From the NCBI GenBank assembly GCA_025890175.1, contig JANPYM010000009.1:218012-282011 (forward strand): a stretch of DNA of 64,000 nucleotides, written 5' to 3'. Shown piece by piece: positions 51,056-62,001 of this stretch. Position numbers and translations under genes: made by a program. The notes beneath the pieces are model-generated. The model was not told the DNA's origin. It saw only the letters and a program-made list of their open reading frames with translations, and ran no database searches. Source of the DNA: Ciborinia camelliae. Taxonomy: Eukaryota; Ascomycota; Leotiomycetes; Helotiales; Sclerotiniaceae. Positions within the stretch are counted from its first letter, which is position 1; every line of letters begins with the position of its first letter.

Positions 51056-51872
51056 TAGGGAGGTGAGAACGCGACTATTCCTTCAAGGGTCTTGAAGCAG
51101 CGCTCCTTCCTTTTCGGCATGTTCTAGATATTTTGCGTGGGCTCTCATTTCTTCATGTGCGTCTACTTCCTTCCTATCTGGTTTCAAGGAGTCCGTGGCA
51201 CCCCGACTCTCCAGTCCTGGCATCGATACGTTGCCAATACTTCTCGCCCAGACCATTTTCGTTATCCGAGGTGGTATCTTCGTCTCTGTGACAGGCTATT
51301 ATGTCCCTTTGATGTGGATTTTGGCCTCGGTTGCCGCCGGCCTACTTACCACTCTGGCGGTCAATTCGAGCCCAGACAAATGGATCGGCTATCAAATCAT
51401 CTACGGTATTGGCGGCGGTCTTGGATCCCAACAAGGTAGCACTGCTGCGCACACCGTGCTCAACCTAGCCGATATCGCGATCGGCACAGCCGTTATGGTC
51501 TTCGTGCAGAACTTTGGAGACACGATCTTTATTTCGGCAGCAAACAACGTGTTTGTCACCAGCCTCGTAAAGAATCTGGTAACTGTGGTTCCTGATCTGA
51601 ATCCCCAGATCACAACGAGCGCGAGCGCGACGGGCATCAAACAGGTAGTGAGGCCCGAAGAATACCCTTTAGTGCTCATCATCTACAACGGTGCTCTGAT
51701 AGAGGTGTTCAAGAGAGCCTTGCTTCTCGCTTACGTGTGTGCTATCGGCGCGGCAGGTATGGAGTGGAAGAGGGGGCAGACGTCGAAAGGAAAGCCGAAG
51801 AACGAGGGTGCGATTGAAGAGAGCCAATCAAATGATGCGGAAATGTCGGCGAGTCAGATGGCCGTTTCTTGA
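51056..51872 (+). pseudogene. 5'-truncated MFS multidrug exporter (DHA14 type)
   Basis: After a TTTTAG acceptor-like site the sequence reads GGENATIPSRVLKQRSFLFG, a loop typical of 14-helix drug:proton antiporters. An in-frame TAG follows where FxYIF is expected. Then come SHFFMCVYFLPIWFQGVRG and, after a one-base insertion at about 51,221 (CAGTCCTGGC), the last helices (GIDTLPILLAQTIFVIRGG, YGIGGGLGSQQGS, VCAIGAAGMEWKRG). The stop is at 51,872. The first half of the protein is absent from the upstream DNA. A stop, a frameshift and the truncation make it a pseudogene. Its codons are GC-rich at third positions, unlike the regulators next to it. Confidence 0.85.
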
Positions 51873-52992
51873 GCTTTTGGTAGCGTGATAATGGCATGTA
51901 GACTTGCGAAAGGACATCATCGTTTGGGTGGACGCAGCCTTGGATGGTTTCCATTCTGGCGAGGGAATGGGGTGGGGCATTTGGTGATCTTTTCTACGTG
52001 TCGATTTGGGCTTTAAGTGCAGAATATTGGAGGTTGAGAGACAGGAAGCGGTATATGCGTAGTTAAATTCACCGGACGAAGCAAAGCTGGCTCTTCTCGT
52101 TGTTACCTGTTCATATGTACATTACCTGTGATAATAATGAACGCATTTTCCCAAAGCAGACATCGTTTTACAGTTCAAATCAGAGGAGGAGATGCTCAAG
52201 TCGCCACGTAGTCTTGATGTAACGATGATGAACTACAAATTGATGTATGAGATTATAGATATGGGATGCGCATCCGTGAGACCTATAGGGAAGCGAGAAA
52301 CAGGGGTTCGTGAATATATACGGCGTTTGTTTTTGAGGACCAGTGCGTTTCGTGGTAGGTGGGGGATTGAGGTCTGGCGGGGATGGGGGTAGGGTTGATT
52401 GGTGGTCAATCTTATCAGGGTTCAGGGTGGGTGGTCGTTGTTACTATGGCATTGTACAAATCGACACACCTTTGCAGATTTAATGATGATTATTAGATAA
52501 TGAATCTCATAGGCCTGAGAGAGAAGCATTTAGGGTACTAGCAAAGGTGGTTCAATGGGACTACGCGACTACATAGAAAAAGAAGAAAAAGGAACAGCTG
52601 CGATCCCCAACAGGATAAGATTGCCGCGAGTCCACACCAGCCCTGGCTCTCACATGCACTGAAGTCTGAAGCCAGCCATCTGACCTATAAATATATTACT
52701 AATCCAACCATGATATTCCATATGATTTCATATGCACACACCTAGACGTAGCGTTTCTTTATCAAAACTTCAAGAGAAGAGGAAATAGCTGGGGTGCGAT
52801 GTAAAGACTACCATAATATATATAGGTCAATACATACTACCATTTATATAGGGGATCTAGCCAGGGACACGCGGACGTATGCAGGAGGAGAAGTATGAAG
52901 ATGAACTCCATCAACTAGTTCTCGTGACAAGCTTCTCGTAACGCCTTGGACCCGATGAACGTTTTCTCAATAACTGTTATTCTACTAGCATC
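51873..52992. other. Intergenic DNA, no gene seen
   Basis: Unremarkable sequence between the MFS remnant and the dehydrogenase. The frame at 52,192-52,392 shows no recognisable protein. A short TATATATAGG near 52.82 kb could belong to the promoter of the dehydrogenase. Confidence 0.5.
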
Positions 52993-54166
52993 ATGGGCAA
53001 TACTTTCAGCAAGTTCTGCTTCATTCCATCGGCGCCGCTCACGGAGAAGAATTGTCCCGATCAGACAGGCCGAGTACGTAGCCTTACCCTCCTTTACCGT
53101 CTTGGATGCTTCTGACGCGCGCGATTGTTGATTCAGATCTTCCTCGTGACGGGCGGTTATGCAGGCGTCGGGTGTCAATTATGGAAAATTCTTTATGCCC
53201 ACAACGCCACGGTTTGGATCGCAGGCCGCTCGGAATCCAAAGCCCAAAAAGCCATATCGAATATCAAAGAAGCATCTCCCAAGAGTAACGGTAAAATCCA
53301 GTTTTTGCAAACGGACCTGTCCGACCTATCCTCCATTAAGCCCGCGGTCAAGCTTTTTACTTCGCAACAACAACGCCTTGACGTCCTCATCAACAATGCC
53401 GGTGTATGTACCTCCTTCTCTGCCCCTCTATACATGCTTTACACATGCGCACCATTTGCTTATGTCAAACCGTTGTGAACTTTTAGGTCATGTATCCTCC
53501 TAAAGGCAGCAAAGGTGCACAAGGACACGAGTTGCAGGTAGCGACCAACTGCCTAGGTCACTACCTGCTTTACCAACTCCTCCTTCCTCTCCTTGCGAAC
53601 GCCGTCACCTCCTCTCCAAAAGGTAGCGTGCGCGTCGCAAGGGCTGCCTCCATTGCCGTCCATGTCGACTCTCCACCACAAGGAATAGTTATCAACGATG
53701 ATGGCAGTCTGAAGGATCAAGGCGTGACGGCCAACTACAGCCAGACCAAAGTCGGTAACGTCTTCCTGGCACGAGAATGTGCCAAGACTACTTCGCAAAC
53801 AGGCGTTGTACACACGGCCTTCAATCCAGGTAATCTGCGCACGGAACTGCAACGGAATGGGACCGGTTTTGGCAGTTGGATCACGGTGAGTAATGTAGCT
53901 TCTCTACATTGTTAGTCATGTACATGCTGACAAGTATGCGGTTGCAGGATAAAATCATAGTGTATCCTTCAATTTATGGGGCGTACACCGAGCTGTGGGC
54001 AGCCCTTACCACCGAGGTGACAACCGATAAGAGTGGAGCTTACATATATCCTTGGGGAAGGTTTGGCAGTCTTCCCAGTGGCATCGAGACCTCAATTAGT
54101 GAAGAATCTGGCATATCAGCCAAATTTGTAGAATGGTGTGGTAAACAGACGGAGGCATTCTTGTAG
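52993..54166 (+). CDS. Short-chain dehydrogenase/reductase (retinol-dehydrogenase-like)
   Basis: Four exons (52993-53073, 53137-53403, 53487-53885, 53948-54166), all joined in phase 0, encode 321 residues. The start is set by MGNTFSKFCFIPSAPLTEKN, which matches the N-terminal PPxPxFTEKN..D.TGR region of this SDR family; the other open frame over the same DNA does not. The nucleotide-binding TGGYAGVG is at 32-39, NNAG at 113-116, a catalytic Ser candidate at 171 and YSQTK (Tyr200, Lys204) is intact, so the enzyme should be active as an NAD(P)H-dependent oxidoreductase. The substrate is unknown. It sits between a broken MFS exporter and a broken GST, as expected for a decaying detoxification or secondary-metabolism group. 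Confidence 0.93.
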
Positions 54167-54711
54167 AACCAACAGATTGAGTTCTAAATTGAAGAGATCT
54201 CTTTTTCCACACTCGCACACAATGATAGCACTGCAACATTGTCATGCCTAGGCCCTCGCCTAGTGAATGCCATGTGGCCAGTCAGGTGATCACCTCTTCT
54301 AGAAGGTGGTGATCTCTCGAAGAGGATCCTTTCCTCTTCAGCATAGTTCTCTTATCTGATTGCTAATACATGAAGCCATTCCCATAAGCTGACGTGAAGC
54401 GTGTGGCATTTAAAACCAAATTAGTTAAAACATTTACATCCAAGAAAAATCCTTTTAATTTTGAATACATATCAGATGTACAGCGGACCTCAATACCCCC
54501 AATTCCCTTTTAAGGTATGTCCGCAAGAGTAAGCACTGGCGGCTGCGTCCCTTTACATCTTTATCTACCTTAGTGCTGACTACAGCTTCAGTAATCACAT
54601 TAACGATTTCCCAGCTTTATCTTTTTACTATCAATTATTTTGAGTTAATCGAAGGAACTCTTCCACTTCCAGTGATCACTCATCACCTTATCCCAAATTG
54701 AGATAGCGAAA
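54167..54711. promoter_or_regulatory. Intergenic region between dehydrogenase and GST
   Basis: About 545 bp. It contains a near-palindrome around GGTGATCACC-like text (CAGGTGATCACCTCTTCTAGAAGGTGGTGATC, about 54,282-54,313) that could form a hairpin or bind a dimeric regulator; this is only a visual impression. Presumably it holds the GST promoter. Confidence 0.35.
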
Positions 54712-55482
54712 ATGGTTCTCAAACTTTATGGCTCAGCCATGTCCACATCCCGCGTTTTGGTCACACTACTCGAGAAAGAGTTGCCATACGAACTGATCCT
54801 TATTGACATTACAAAGGGGGAGCAGAAAAGCGAGCAGTATAAGAAGCTACAGCCTTTTGGAAAAATGCCTGTATTGGAGGATGATGGGTTGTTTATATTT
54901 GAAAGCAGAGCTATCTGCAAATATCTTGCTAAGTAATTTTTTTTCCGATTGTATATCTATACATAAGAGTTCTTATAATATATTCTATTATAAAGTATCC
55001 TTCCGGGAAGAAACTGATCCCGGAGGGCGATGATAAGGCATATGCTCGCTTTGAAGAGGCTTGTTCTATCGAGCAAAGCTATTTCGCTGCAGCAGCCGAG
55101 ACTATAGGAACTGAGCTTATCATCAAACCGTAAGTATGTTCCTACCTTTTGTGGATTTGCTTCTATTATTTTTGTATTTTAGCTAATCGGAAGTTGTTCA
55201 GAATGAAAGACCTTGGTCTCCCTGACGAAGCTAGAGTTTCACAAGCCAAATCCGACCTTGATACAGTTCTTGCTTTCTATGACAAGATTTTGTCTAAGCA
55301 GAAATACATTGCTGGAGACGAGTTGACTCTGGCTGATCTGTTTGCCTTATGGGGCGGCTTTGAAGGCAGGTAAGTGGAAGAAGGTGTTCGCTAAGTATCC
55401 GAATGCAGATAAGTGGTTCAAGGGATTACAGGAGACCGAGACATGGTTGAAAGCTGCCGCAGAGGCAAGAACAATTCCATGA
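54712..55482 (+). pseudogene. Glutathione S-transferase, apparently damaged
   Basis: The thioredoxin-fold N-terminal domain is clear (MVLKLYGSAMSTSRVLVTLL, then GKMPVLEDDGLFIFESRAI with the cis-Pro and ES glutathione-binding motif). Helical-domain pieces follow in two further exons (KKLIPEGDDKAYARFEEA; SKQKYIAGDELTLADLFAL; KWKKVFAKYPNADKWFKGL), ending at 55,482. Two junctions do not work. First, the boundary expected between AKY codons reads GCTAAG-TAATTT, so a usable GT donor would break the frame; a G seems lost. Second, after GGFEG an extra base (GGCAGGTAAG) shifts the frame, unless a 39-nt intron is spliced there. The length and order of parts match a normal GST of about 215 residues. It is either a young pseudogene or carries two sequencing errors. 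Confidence 0.75.
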
Positions 55483-55939
55483 GATATGATGAGTTTGAGT
55501 GATTAGACTGGGAATGTTGGAATGGAATGGAAGAGGAAGAAGGTTGAGAAGGGAAGCGCGATGTTGAAAGCGGTGGCTGGCACGTGTACGTACCTTGCCT
55601 AATTCCGTGTCCACTAAACTCGGACGGTTAAGCAACATGACTGAGATTATTAATTTAAAAATAATAAACACCTTGATACCTAATTATAATTATTAAAAAT
55701 AAATTTATAAGATTTTCAAGACTAGTTGTGCATATCGTAGTAAACAAGCAAAAGCGTGGGGTAGGTACATACCGGTACAGTAAATTCATGTACAGCACAA
55801 TGACCTGCAGTAAAAAAAATCCACATCTCTAAGTCAAATCCACCAATACACAACAACAAACTTCTCCATCTTTAACCCAAAAAAGAGCATAAGATCAAAG
55901 CAATAATTCCAACCTACCATATACAATTCCCAACCCACG
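55483..55939. other. Intergenic region before the Bud32 gene
   Basis: About 460 bp with an A/T-rich centre (55.63-55.72 kb). It separates the accessory region from the housekeeping block. No gene is seen. Confidence 0.5.
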
Positions 55940-56764
55940 ATGGAAATGGGAAAACAAGAGACCTCACCACCACCTCTCCCCCACCTCTTCACATACCCCT
56001 CCTCCACCCCACCATCGCTCATCACCCAAGGCGCCGAAGCCCTCCTCTTCAAAACCACATATTTAGTCCCGACTCTTCCGTGCGCACTGAAATGGCGGCC
56101 GTCCAAACCATATCGACATCCGATTCTCGATCTGCGATTGACGAAAGCGAGGATATTGGCAGAGGCAAGGGTGTTGGTGAAGTGTAGGAGGGAGGGCGTC
56201 GTGGTGCCGGCGGTGTATGCGGTGGATGAGGGGAGGGGCTGCTTGATGCTGGAGTGGGTGGAGGGAGAGGTGGTGAGGATTAGGTTGAATGAGTGGTTGG
56301 GGAGGAGGAGGGAAAGAGAGAAGGGTGGGGATGTGGATGTGAATGTGCTGGTCACTGGGGGAGAGGAGGGAAGTGAGCGGGCGGTGGAACTTATGATGAG
56401 GATTGGACGGGCTGTGGGAAGGATGCATGGGGTTGGAGTTGTACATGGAGATTTGACGACGAGTAATTTAATGTTGCGGCCTACGAAATTAGAGGGCGAG
56501 GAGGAAATGGAAAATGAGAAGGAACTGGAAGGGGAAATTGTTATAATTGATTTTGGGTTGGCGACTCAGAGTACGGCGGATGAGGATCGAGCGGTCGATT
56601 TATATGTGTTGGAAAGGGCATTTGGAAGTACACATCCGAGGGCAGAGGGACTGTTTAAAGAGGTTCTGAATGCGTATGGAACAAGTTACAAAGGGGCACA
56701 AGTGGTTTTGAAGAAGTTGGAAGAAGTGAGGATGAGAGGGAGAAAAAGGAGTATGTTAGGTTGA
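55940..56764 (+). CDS. BUD32: Bud32 atypical protein kinase/ATPase of the KEOPS complex
   Basis: A single-exon frame of 274 residues, the usual size. It has the compact kinase fold of piD261/Bud32: the catalytic Lys51 in CALKWRPSKPYRHP, the helix-C region LTKARILAEARVL, the catalytic loop HGDLTTSN at 169-176, the IIDFGLA metal-binding motif at 202-208, the family signature VDLYVLERAFGSTHP, and the C-terminal VRMRGRKRS tail. KEOPS makes N6-threonylcarbamoyladenosine on tRNAs and affects telomeres; Bud32 works beside the Kae1 subunit in cytosol and nucleus. An extra acidic insertion (about 180-196, rich in Glu) lies between the catalytic loop and DFG. Confidence 0.95.
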   Translation: MEMGKQETSPPPLPHLFTYPSSTPPSLITQGAEALLFKTTYLVPTLPCALKWRPSKPYRHPILDLRLTKARILAEARVLVKCRREGVVVPAVYAVDEGRGCLMLEWVEGEVVRIRLNEWLGRRREREKGGDVDVNVLVTGGEEGSERAVELMMRIGRAVGRMHGVGVVHGDLTTSNLMLRPTKLEGEEEMENEKELEGEIVIIDFGLATQSTADEDRAVDLYVLERAFGSTHPRAEGLFKEVLNAYGTSYKGAQVVLKKLEEVRMRGRKRSMLG

Positions 56765-56988
56765 AGATCTATGTCTCTACTTTTCATTCTATACAATATT
56801 CAAGAATTAGATATCCATTTGCTTGTCTTAGACATCCACCAGGGCTATCCAAACACTACAGACTGCAAAGTAATCTTGCCATTCCAAGTCATTTTACTAT
56901 TTTCATAGGTACGCCGTTAAGGATATAACCAGCGATTCCTTCGAGACGCCATTGCGCCAGCACTCAAATCCCCAAATTCTTTTAGTGT
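56765..56988. terminator. Short convergent 3' region of Bud32 and Gcs2-like genes
   Basis: Only about 220 bp separate two converging stop codons. The two 3' untranslated regions probably overlap. No further gene is seen. Confidence 0.35.
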
Positions 56989-57994
56989 TCACTCTCTCAA
57001 CTCTGCCGAGGCGAAGTATCCCTTATTTTCTATCACGCCACGATCCCGGACAATTGCGGTATATTTGACCACCCATTCGGGCTTCAAATCACCTTTCATA
57101 CCATCAATTCCCCGCTTGGATTCCGATAACACACCGGCGCCTCTTACGCCTTGTCCCAATAGCTCTCGCAATGTGCCACTGGGCAATATATTGGTGCAAT
57201 CATTGTGGGTGTAAAGTTCGATGTTCTCTTGTTTGGCGATCTTGAGTAAAGGCTGTGGAACTCTGCAACAATCTTTAACGTTGATCTGGTCAACTTGTGG
57301 TCGTACTCTGACGTTCCCCAGGAATCTAGCAAGTTTTGCGCTGCCAAATTCCGCCAGTCCTAACTTTTTCACAATTCCTTGCTCGTATAATTCTTCCAAT
57401 ATGGTCCAGGTTCCTAGTTCCTCGGCATCGTTTCCTTGTTCCGAATTCTTCTTGTCTGCTTCCCATTCGCAGTCGCCCTCAAAAGACATACCGGGAAATG
57501 AAACGATTAGGAGATCAATTGACTCGACACCCAATTCTTTCATTACTAAATTCAAAGCATCTTTTGTATATTTGGATCTCGACTTAGGGTCTGTGCCAGC
57601 CAGATAGAATAGTTTAACAGTTATTTCGTAATTTTCGGGTTCTTCTGCGAGTCCAGATAGAGACCAGTCGATGGTCGGGATAAAAAAGTCGTTGTCTTGT
57701 CTAGTTGTCCAAATGGAAACTGGAGGTCGACTCGGAGAACCATTCTCTTCATCTGACTCTTCGCGTCCATTGACTCCATTGACATAGGAGGGAGTAGGTG
57801 AATAGTCTTGTTGTGCAGCGAGAAAATTGCTTCGAAGAGCATTTGTGAGTTCAAGATTTGATCGGTCTGCACCAGGTTTCCTAATGATGGAAGGACCTCC
57901 GATCATAATATTTCTAGGAAGTTAATCAGTCAATCGCTTTTCTAGAGATGAATTGAACACAAACATACGAGGTAGAAAGTATTAATCTCGTCAT
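56989..57994 (-). CDS. Glutamate-cysteine ligase regulatory (modifier) subunit
   Basis: Exon 1 is only 26 nt (57994-57969, MTRLILST plus two bases). A 55-nt intron (GTATGT...CCTAG) leads to exon 2 (57913-56989), giving 316 residues that begin MTRLILSTSNIMIGGPSIIRKP, the conserved start of the fungal Gcs2-like family. This start is preferred over the internal ATG at 57,906, which would cut off the first beta strand. The fold is that of an aldo/keto reductase; family signs are IDLLIVSFPG, YEQGIVKKLGLAEF and VDQINVKDCCRVPQPLL. It lowers the feedback inhibition of glutamate-cysteine ligase and so raises glutathione synthesis in the cytosol. Glutathione also connects it to the dehydrogenase at 32 kb and the GST at 54.7 kb, but there is no evidence of co-regulation. 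Confidence 0.93.
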
Positions 57995-58550
57995 GTTGAT
58001 GTTGATGCTGATGCTGATACGAAAGTGGGATGTGCGAAATCGTTTGGAACAATTGGGATTGACAGAGGTATAATATAATAAAATCCAACGACACGGAATA
58101 CAATGGAAGGAGAAAAGGAATCTAAAAGATATAAGGGAATTCAAATGAATAGAAAAGGTCCGAAAAAAGTGTATTACAAGATAATAAAGGATAAAAAGGG
58201 AAGGGAAAATTATATTACAATATTTTTTGATTGCGCTGTCACAAGCGTTAATGCATTTGTTTGGGACTGGAGTGGACTGGACTGAGACTCTGCGCTCACT
58301 AATCTACTAATCTTCTCTATTATCATTTATGTTATCTCAACTGCCCCTCCATCATCATTCTTCTTTGTAAGCACGGGGTAGGTTTAATAAGCGTCGTGGA
58401 GGTTTCCCGAAGTTTAATACACACACCCCTGTCCTGTATGTACTCTACTGCCCAGGTGTAACAAGGCTCATTCTGCCTAGACACGACACCCTCAAGGCTG
58501 AGATTTGAGATCTGAGATACCACCCATCTCAAAAAAAAGATATTATCATC
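57995..58550. promoter_or_regulatory. Divergent promoter region of the Gcs2-like and AP-1 sigma genes
   Basis: About 555 bp between two outward-facing starts. A TGGATTTTATTATATTAT-type A/T stretch (minus strand near 58.08 kb) could serve the Gcs2-like gene. No other gene is present. Confidence 0.4.
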
Positions 58551-59578
58551 ATGGCGATTCAGTATGTATATATATATTTCAGAGGTTGAAATTGAGAACA
58601 TTGGAATTGAGCTAATATGCTACAGCTATCTGATATTGTTGTCGCGGCAGGGTAAAGTTGTACGTACTCCTCCTTTCTCAACCATGAGCCCAAGATCGAG
58701 CATACCCTAACTTTCTATAGAGACTCGCAAAGTGGTTCACAACATTATCACCAAAAGAGAAAGCCAAGATCATTAAAGATGTCTCTCAACTTGTGTTGGC
58801 ACGAAGAACGAGGATGTGCAATTTCTTAGAGTACAAAGGTTAGAATGCCTCATCAAAATTATATCTAGAGTTCCAAGCTAACCATGTTCATGACAGATTC
58901 GAAAATAGTCTATCGACGATACGCCTCTCTCTTCTTCATAGCTGGTTGTGCTTCGACGGATAATGAGCTCATTACTTTGGAGATTGTTCACCGCTATGTT
59001 GAGCAGATGGACAAATACTATGGGAATGTCTGCGAGCTGGTAAATCGAATTCCGCAAGGTCGACTCTCACACGGTATACTAATCTCAGCTTAGGATATCA
59101 TTTTCAACTTCCAAAAGGCATACTTCATATTGGATGAGCTATTGCTAGCGGGCGAGATGCAGGAGAGTAGTAAGAAGAATGTACTCAGGGTCATATCAGC
59201 ACAAGACTCGATAGAGGATACAGAGGTGAGTGTTGAAAATCAATTCGGATTGTAGTGGTTGTTCTAGACTTTCTACCATTTGCCAATCTCTTGGGGATCC
59301 TCATTCCAACTCGAATTTCTTTCATGCTGATCGAAATTCCGCAACTCCAGGTCGACGAAGAGATTACCAAGCTTATGTGAATCGTTGCTTTTATAGTGTA
59401 TTACAGAAATATATGGGTGGATGGAGTCTGGCGCGATAATATCATATACTACTTTCAAGCAATTTCAGGCGCTATGCATGATTTCTTGTGATGGGTTTGT
59501 TTGCTAACTAGGTGCTGGTTCATTCTCTAGGCTGAAGAAGAGGTAATCAGTGGACTCAGGGAGATCGGTCTTGCTTGA
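58551..59578 (+). CDS. AP-1 clathrin adaptor complex subunit sigma
   Basis: Six exons (58551-58561, 58626-58659, 58721-58838, 58897-59039, 59094-59225, 59531-59578) encode 161 residues, close to the 155-160 of the family. Exon 1 has 11 nt. Signature blocks are [62 protein letters not shown] and the conserved end SGLREIGLA, comparable to VLEEIGL of animal sigma-1 chains. It is the small chain of the AP-1 complex that sorts cargo at the trans-Golgi network and endosomes. The last intron is 305 nt, unusually long here, and hides a possible alternative last exon at 59,351-59,380 (CCAG acceptor, VDEEITKLM and TGA). Confidence 0.95.
59351..59380 (+). other. Possible alternative last exon of the AP-1 sigma gene
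   Basis: An ACTCCAG acceptor is followed in frame (phase 0 after 59,225) by GTCGACGAAGAGATTACC... and TGA, coding VDEEITKLM. Using it would replace the [14 protein letters not shown] end with a short acidic one. Whether it is used cannot be told from sequence alone. Confidence 0.4.
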
Positions 59579-60999
59579 TACCGTGTATAACTACACTGCC
59601 CACACGAATCTCGGGATTCAGGCGAATGGTACTGGCGTTTTCATGTGATGTTTAATGGTTGGCGAGATACCCAGAAGGGATTCAAGATTTGGGTACGGAT
59701 GACAAGATACCCAGAGGGCATTACAGATTTGGGTATGGATGACAGGATGTTCGAAAGCAATTGCAGATTTGGGTACAGATAACAAGTGAAGTCTGAGTAC
59801 GAACTACGGGATGGCGTTTGTATAAGGTTAGTGTGGAAGTTAAACACGATAAGTTCTTGGATTATCTGTCAACCTGACCTCTTTATTTAATATTTACTGC
59901 AGTGATTCTTGTTTGGCATTATTCCGTTATCCTCCTTCAAAGTTCAACCGAATTTACTTACTCACTACCTTTGCTCCAGATCGCCATGGAAGTTGCAACT
60001 TGATAATTACACACTCACCCCATACCTTAATAGCCATTCATATCTCCTATATTGGCCATACTAACATTTAGAGTTCGCATTCCGAGAAAGGGTCGAGACG
60101 TCCCCGGTGTCCGAGAGAACCCTTGATTACGTGATATTCTGTTTAGTGTCTTGAGAAATGTAGATGATGCTGCACAGTGCAAACGTGCTTCATTCTTGAA
60201 TTCGGATTTGAGGTAGACTGTACCCCTATGAATCTATGATTCATCATTCACGGTATTTCAAACTTTGAATCGGTAACAAACTTCGGGATTCATATCAACT
60301 CCTATCAATCCATTTATTAAACACGAGAAACATTAATTGGTCACTAGGTATTGATCTCCCCAGAATTCTGTCAATCTATCAATCCACTTGTGATACATTG
60401 TCTATCCACAACGCTAGCATATATTGAGACTAGCACCAATTTTATTCCGGTCGCAATCAAGGTTATCGTATCGTATCAACATCCATCCGTTCACCCCCAT
60501 TTCCCTTCTCCCCCCCAACATCTCTATCGTAACCACACGAAACTCAATAATACTCAACTCATCAAATTAAAATGTCCCTCACCTGCTAGACATCAAGTCT
60601 AGCTTGAAAACATCTTGATATAACCTCCGCAGCCAGCGCAGGAAGTATCAATCTTGCCTTTCCAGCCCACGCAGGTCCTACAAACACACCGATAACGAAA
60701 CAAAGAGAGCCACGTTTGGTTCCCCATACTTCACTTCACCGACGCGATCGATAAACCATCTCATCTCTCACACTCACAATACCTCGACACAAATTACAAT
60801 ACATACATGAGGTCTTAAGTACCTGGTTTTCAGTTCAACGAGTCTGAAGAGTCACCCGAAAGGTTGTTTATCTCCACAGAATACTCGGGCTCCGTAGCCA
60901 CATACTTCTCACTTCCCCCAAAACGAGCACGTCAACAAGCCGCTTTTCATCAAAGACCCCTTTATTATCCAAGTCGATTCTATTCCGACATTTGCAAAG
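59579..60999. other. Intergenic region and leader of the Maf1 gene
   Basis: Contains two copies of GATACCCAGA(A/G)GG..TT(A/C)..GATTTGGGTA(C/T)GGATGAC (about 59,665-59,750), a local duplication, and otherwise plain spacer. From about 60.4 kb the sequence is C-rich and T-rich, as in fungal 5' leaders. No gene is seen. Confidence 0.5.
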
Positions 61000-62001
61000 A
61001 TGAAGTTCCTTCCTTTGCGCGACTTCGACAATGTCACTAGTGCGTTGAATTTCAACACACCCGACTGCCACGTCATTGGCGGTTGTGATCTTTACACAAC
61101 CAAAGCCGCTGGATCCGATAAGAAACTCTATCGCAATATTGAGAACTCACTAGAATCTCAATATGAATCTCTTCTCAAACTATCCGCTTCTGTATCACCC
61201 CCTCTTGATCCCACCGAAGCCGGCGTAAACCTCTCACGCTCGAGCCCCTTCGGACCCTTGAGTCAGGTATCCAGCCGTAGGACTTACGCATATCTCATTG
61301 CAACACTTAATGCAAGTCACCCTGACTATGACTTCTCGCATACTCTCAGACCTGCGGATTTCCATAAAGAACGAAGCTTGAAGACCGTTATCAACACCAT
61401 CGATTCTACACTCTATAATCTTAGACCGAGTTCGGGTATAACGCTTCATGTCCCATCGCAGACATCATATAAAACAACATCATCTGCTGGAGCCTCAAGT
61501 CAGGCTTGGGGTCCTCAGATGTGGGCTTTGATCGATAAGGAAATGACTCTAAAAGACTGTATGGTCTACTCTTGGGCCCCTCCTGATGAACCATTTGATG
61601 GTGAATTAGGATCGATTTGGAGCCTCAGTTACTTCTTTGTCAACAAAGAAAGAAAGAGAGTGGCTTATCTGTACGTTCGAGCTGTCCCAGTCATGAGCCA
61701 TAGCCCGAGTCAAGCCCAAGGCATGACAAAACGAGAAGCCAACTATAATGATTCCGGTGCGAACAAACGCGCTAGATACTGGCTTGGTGATCGTGCCGAT
61801 GACATAAACAATTATCAAGATGGAGATGATGACACCGATGTCAATATGTGGGATGAGGACGACCAAGTAGACCCAGAAGACGAATATTGCGATGCCTATG
61901 ATGATGATGAAGTTGATGACGAATTCGACGACCAGAATTACAAGGAACCTATACGCGGTGTTAGTGAAGATATCGCGGATTCGATTGATATTGATTGTTG
62001 A
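61000..62001 (+). CDS. MAF1: Maf1, repressor of RNA polymerase III
   Basis: A single-exon frame of 333 residues. The A box is at the start (MKFLPLRDFDNVTSALNF, then NIENSLESQYESLL), the central block is TYAYLIATLNASHPDYDFS, and the B/C boxes are MWALIDKEMTLKDCMVYSW and GSIWSLSYFFVNKERKRVAYLYV. The C-terminal 70 residues are an Asp/Glu-rich tail. Maf1 is phosphorylated by TORC1 and PKA pathways; when dephosphorylated it enters the nucleus and shuts down pol III transcription of tRNA and 5S genes. A Ser/Thr-rich loop and an NKRARYW basic patch (about 255-262, possible nuclear signal) fit that regulation. The length is normal for fungi. Confidence 0.97.
   Translation: MKFLPLRDFDNVTSALNFNTPDCHVIGGCDLYTTKAAGSDKKLYRNIENSLESQYESLLKLSASVSPPLDPTEAGVNLSRSSPFGPLSQVSSRRTYAYLIATLNASHPDYDFSHTLRPADFHKERSLKTVINTIDSTLYNLRPSSGITLHVPSQTSYKTTSSAGASSQAWGPQMWALIDKEMTLKDCMVYSWAPPDEPFDGELGSIWSLSYFFVNKERKRVAYLYVRAVPVMSHSPSQAQGMTKREANYNDSGANKRARYWLGDRADDINNYQDGDDDTDVNMWDEDDQVDPEDEYCDAYDDDEVDDEFDDQNYKEPIRGVSEDIADSIDIDC

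Noticed and set aside
52955..53131. Signal-peptide-like start MNVFSITVILLASWAILSA for the dehydrogenase
   Set aside because: It cannot be joined in frame to the next exon, whereas the ATG at 52,993 in another frame gives the conserved N-terminus and a phase-0 junction.
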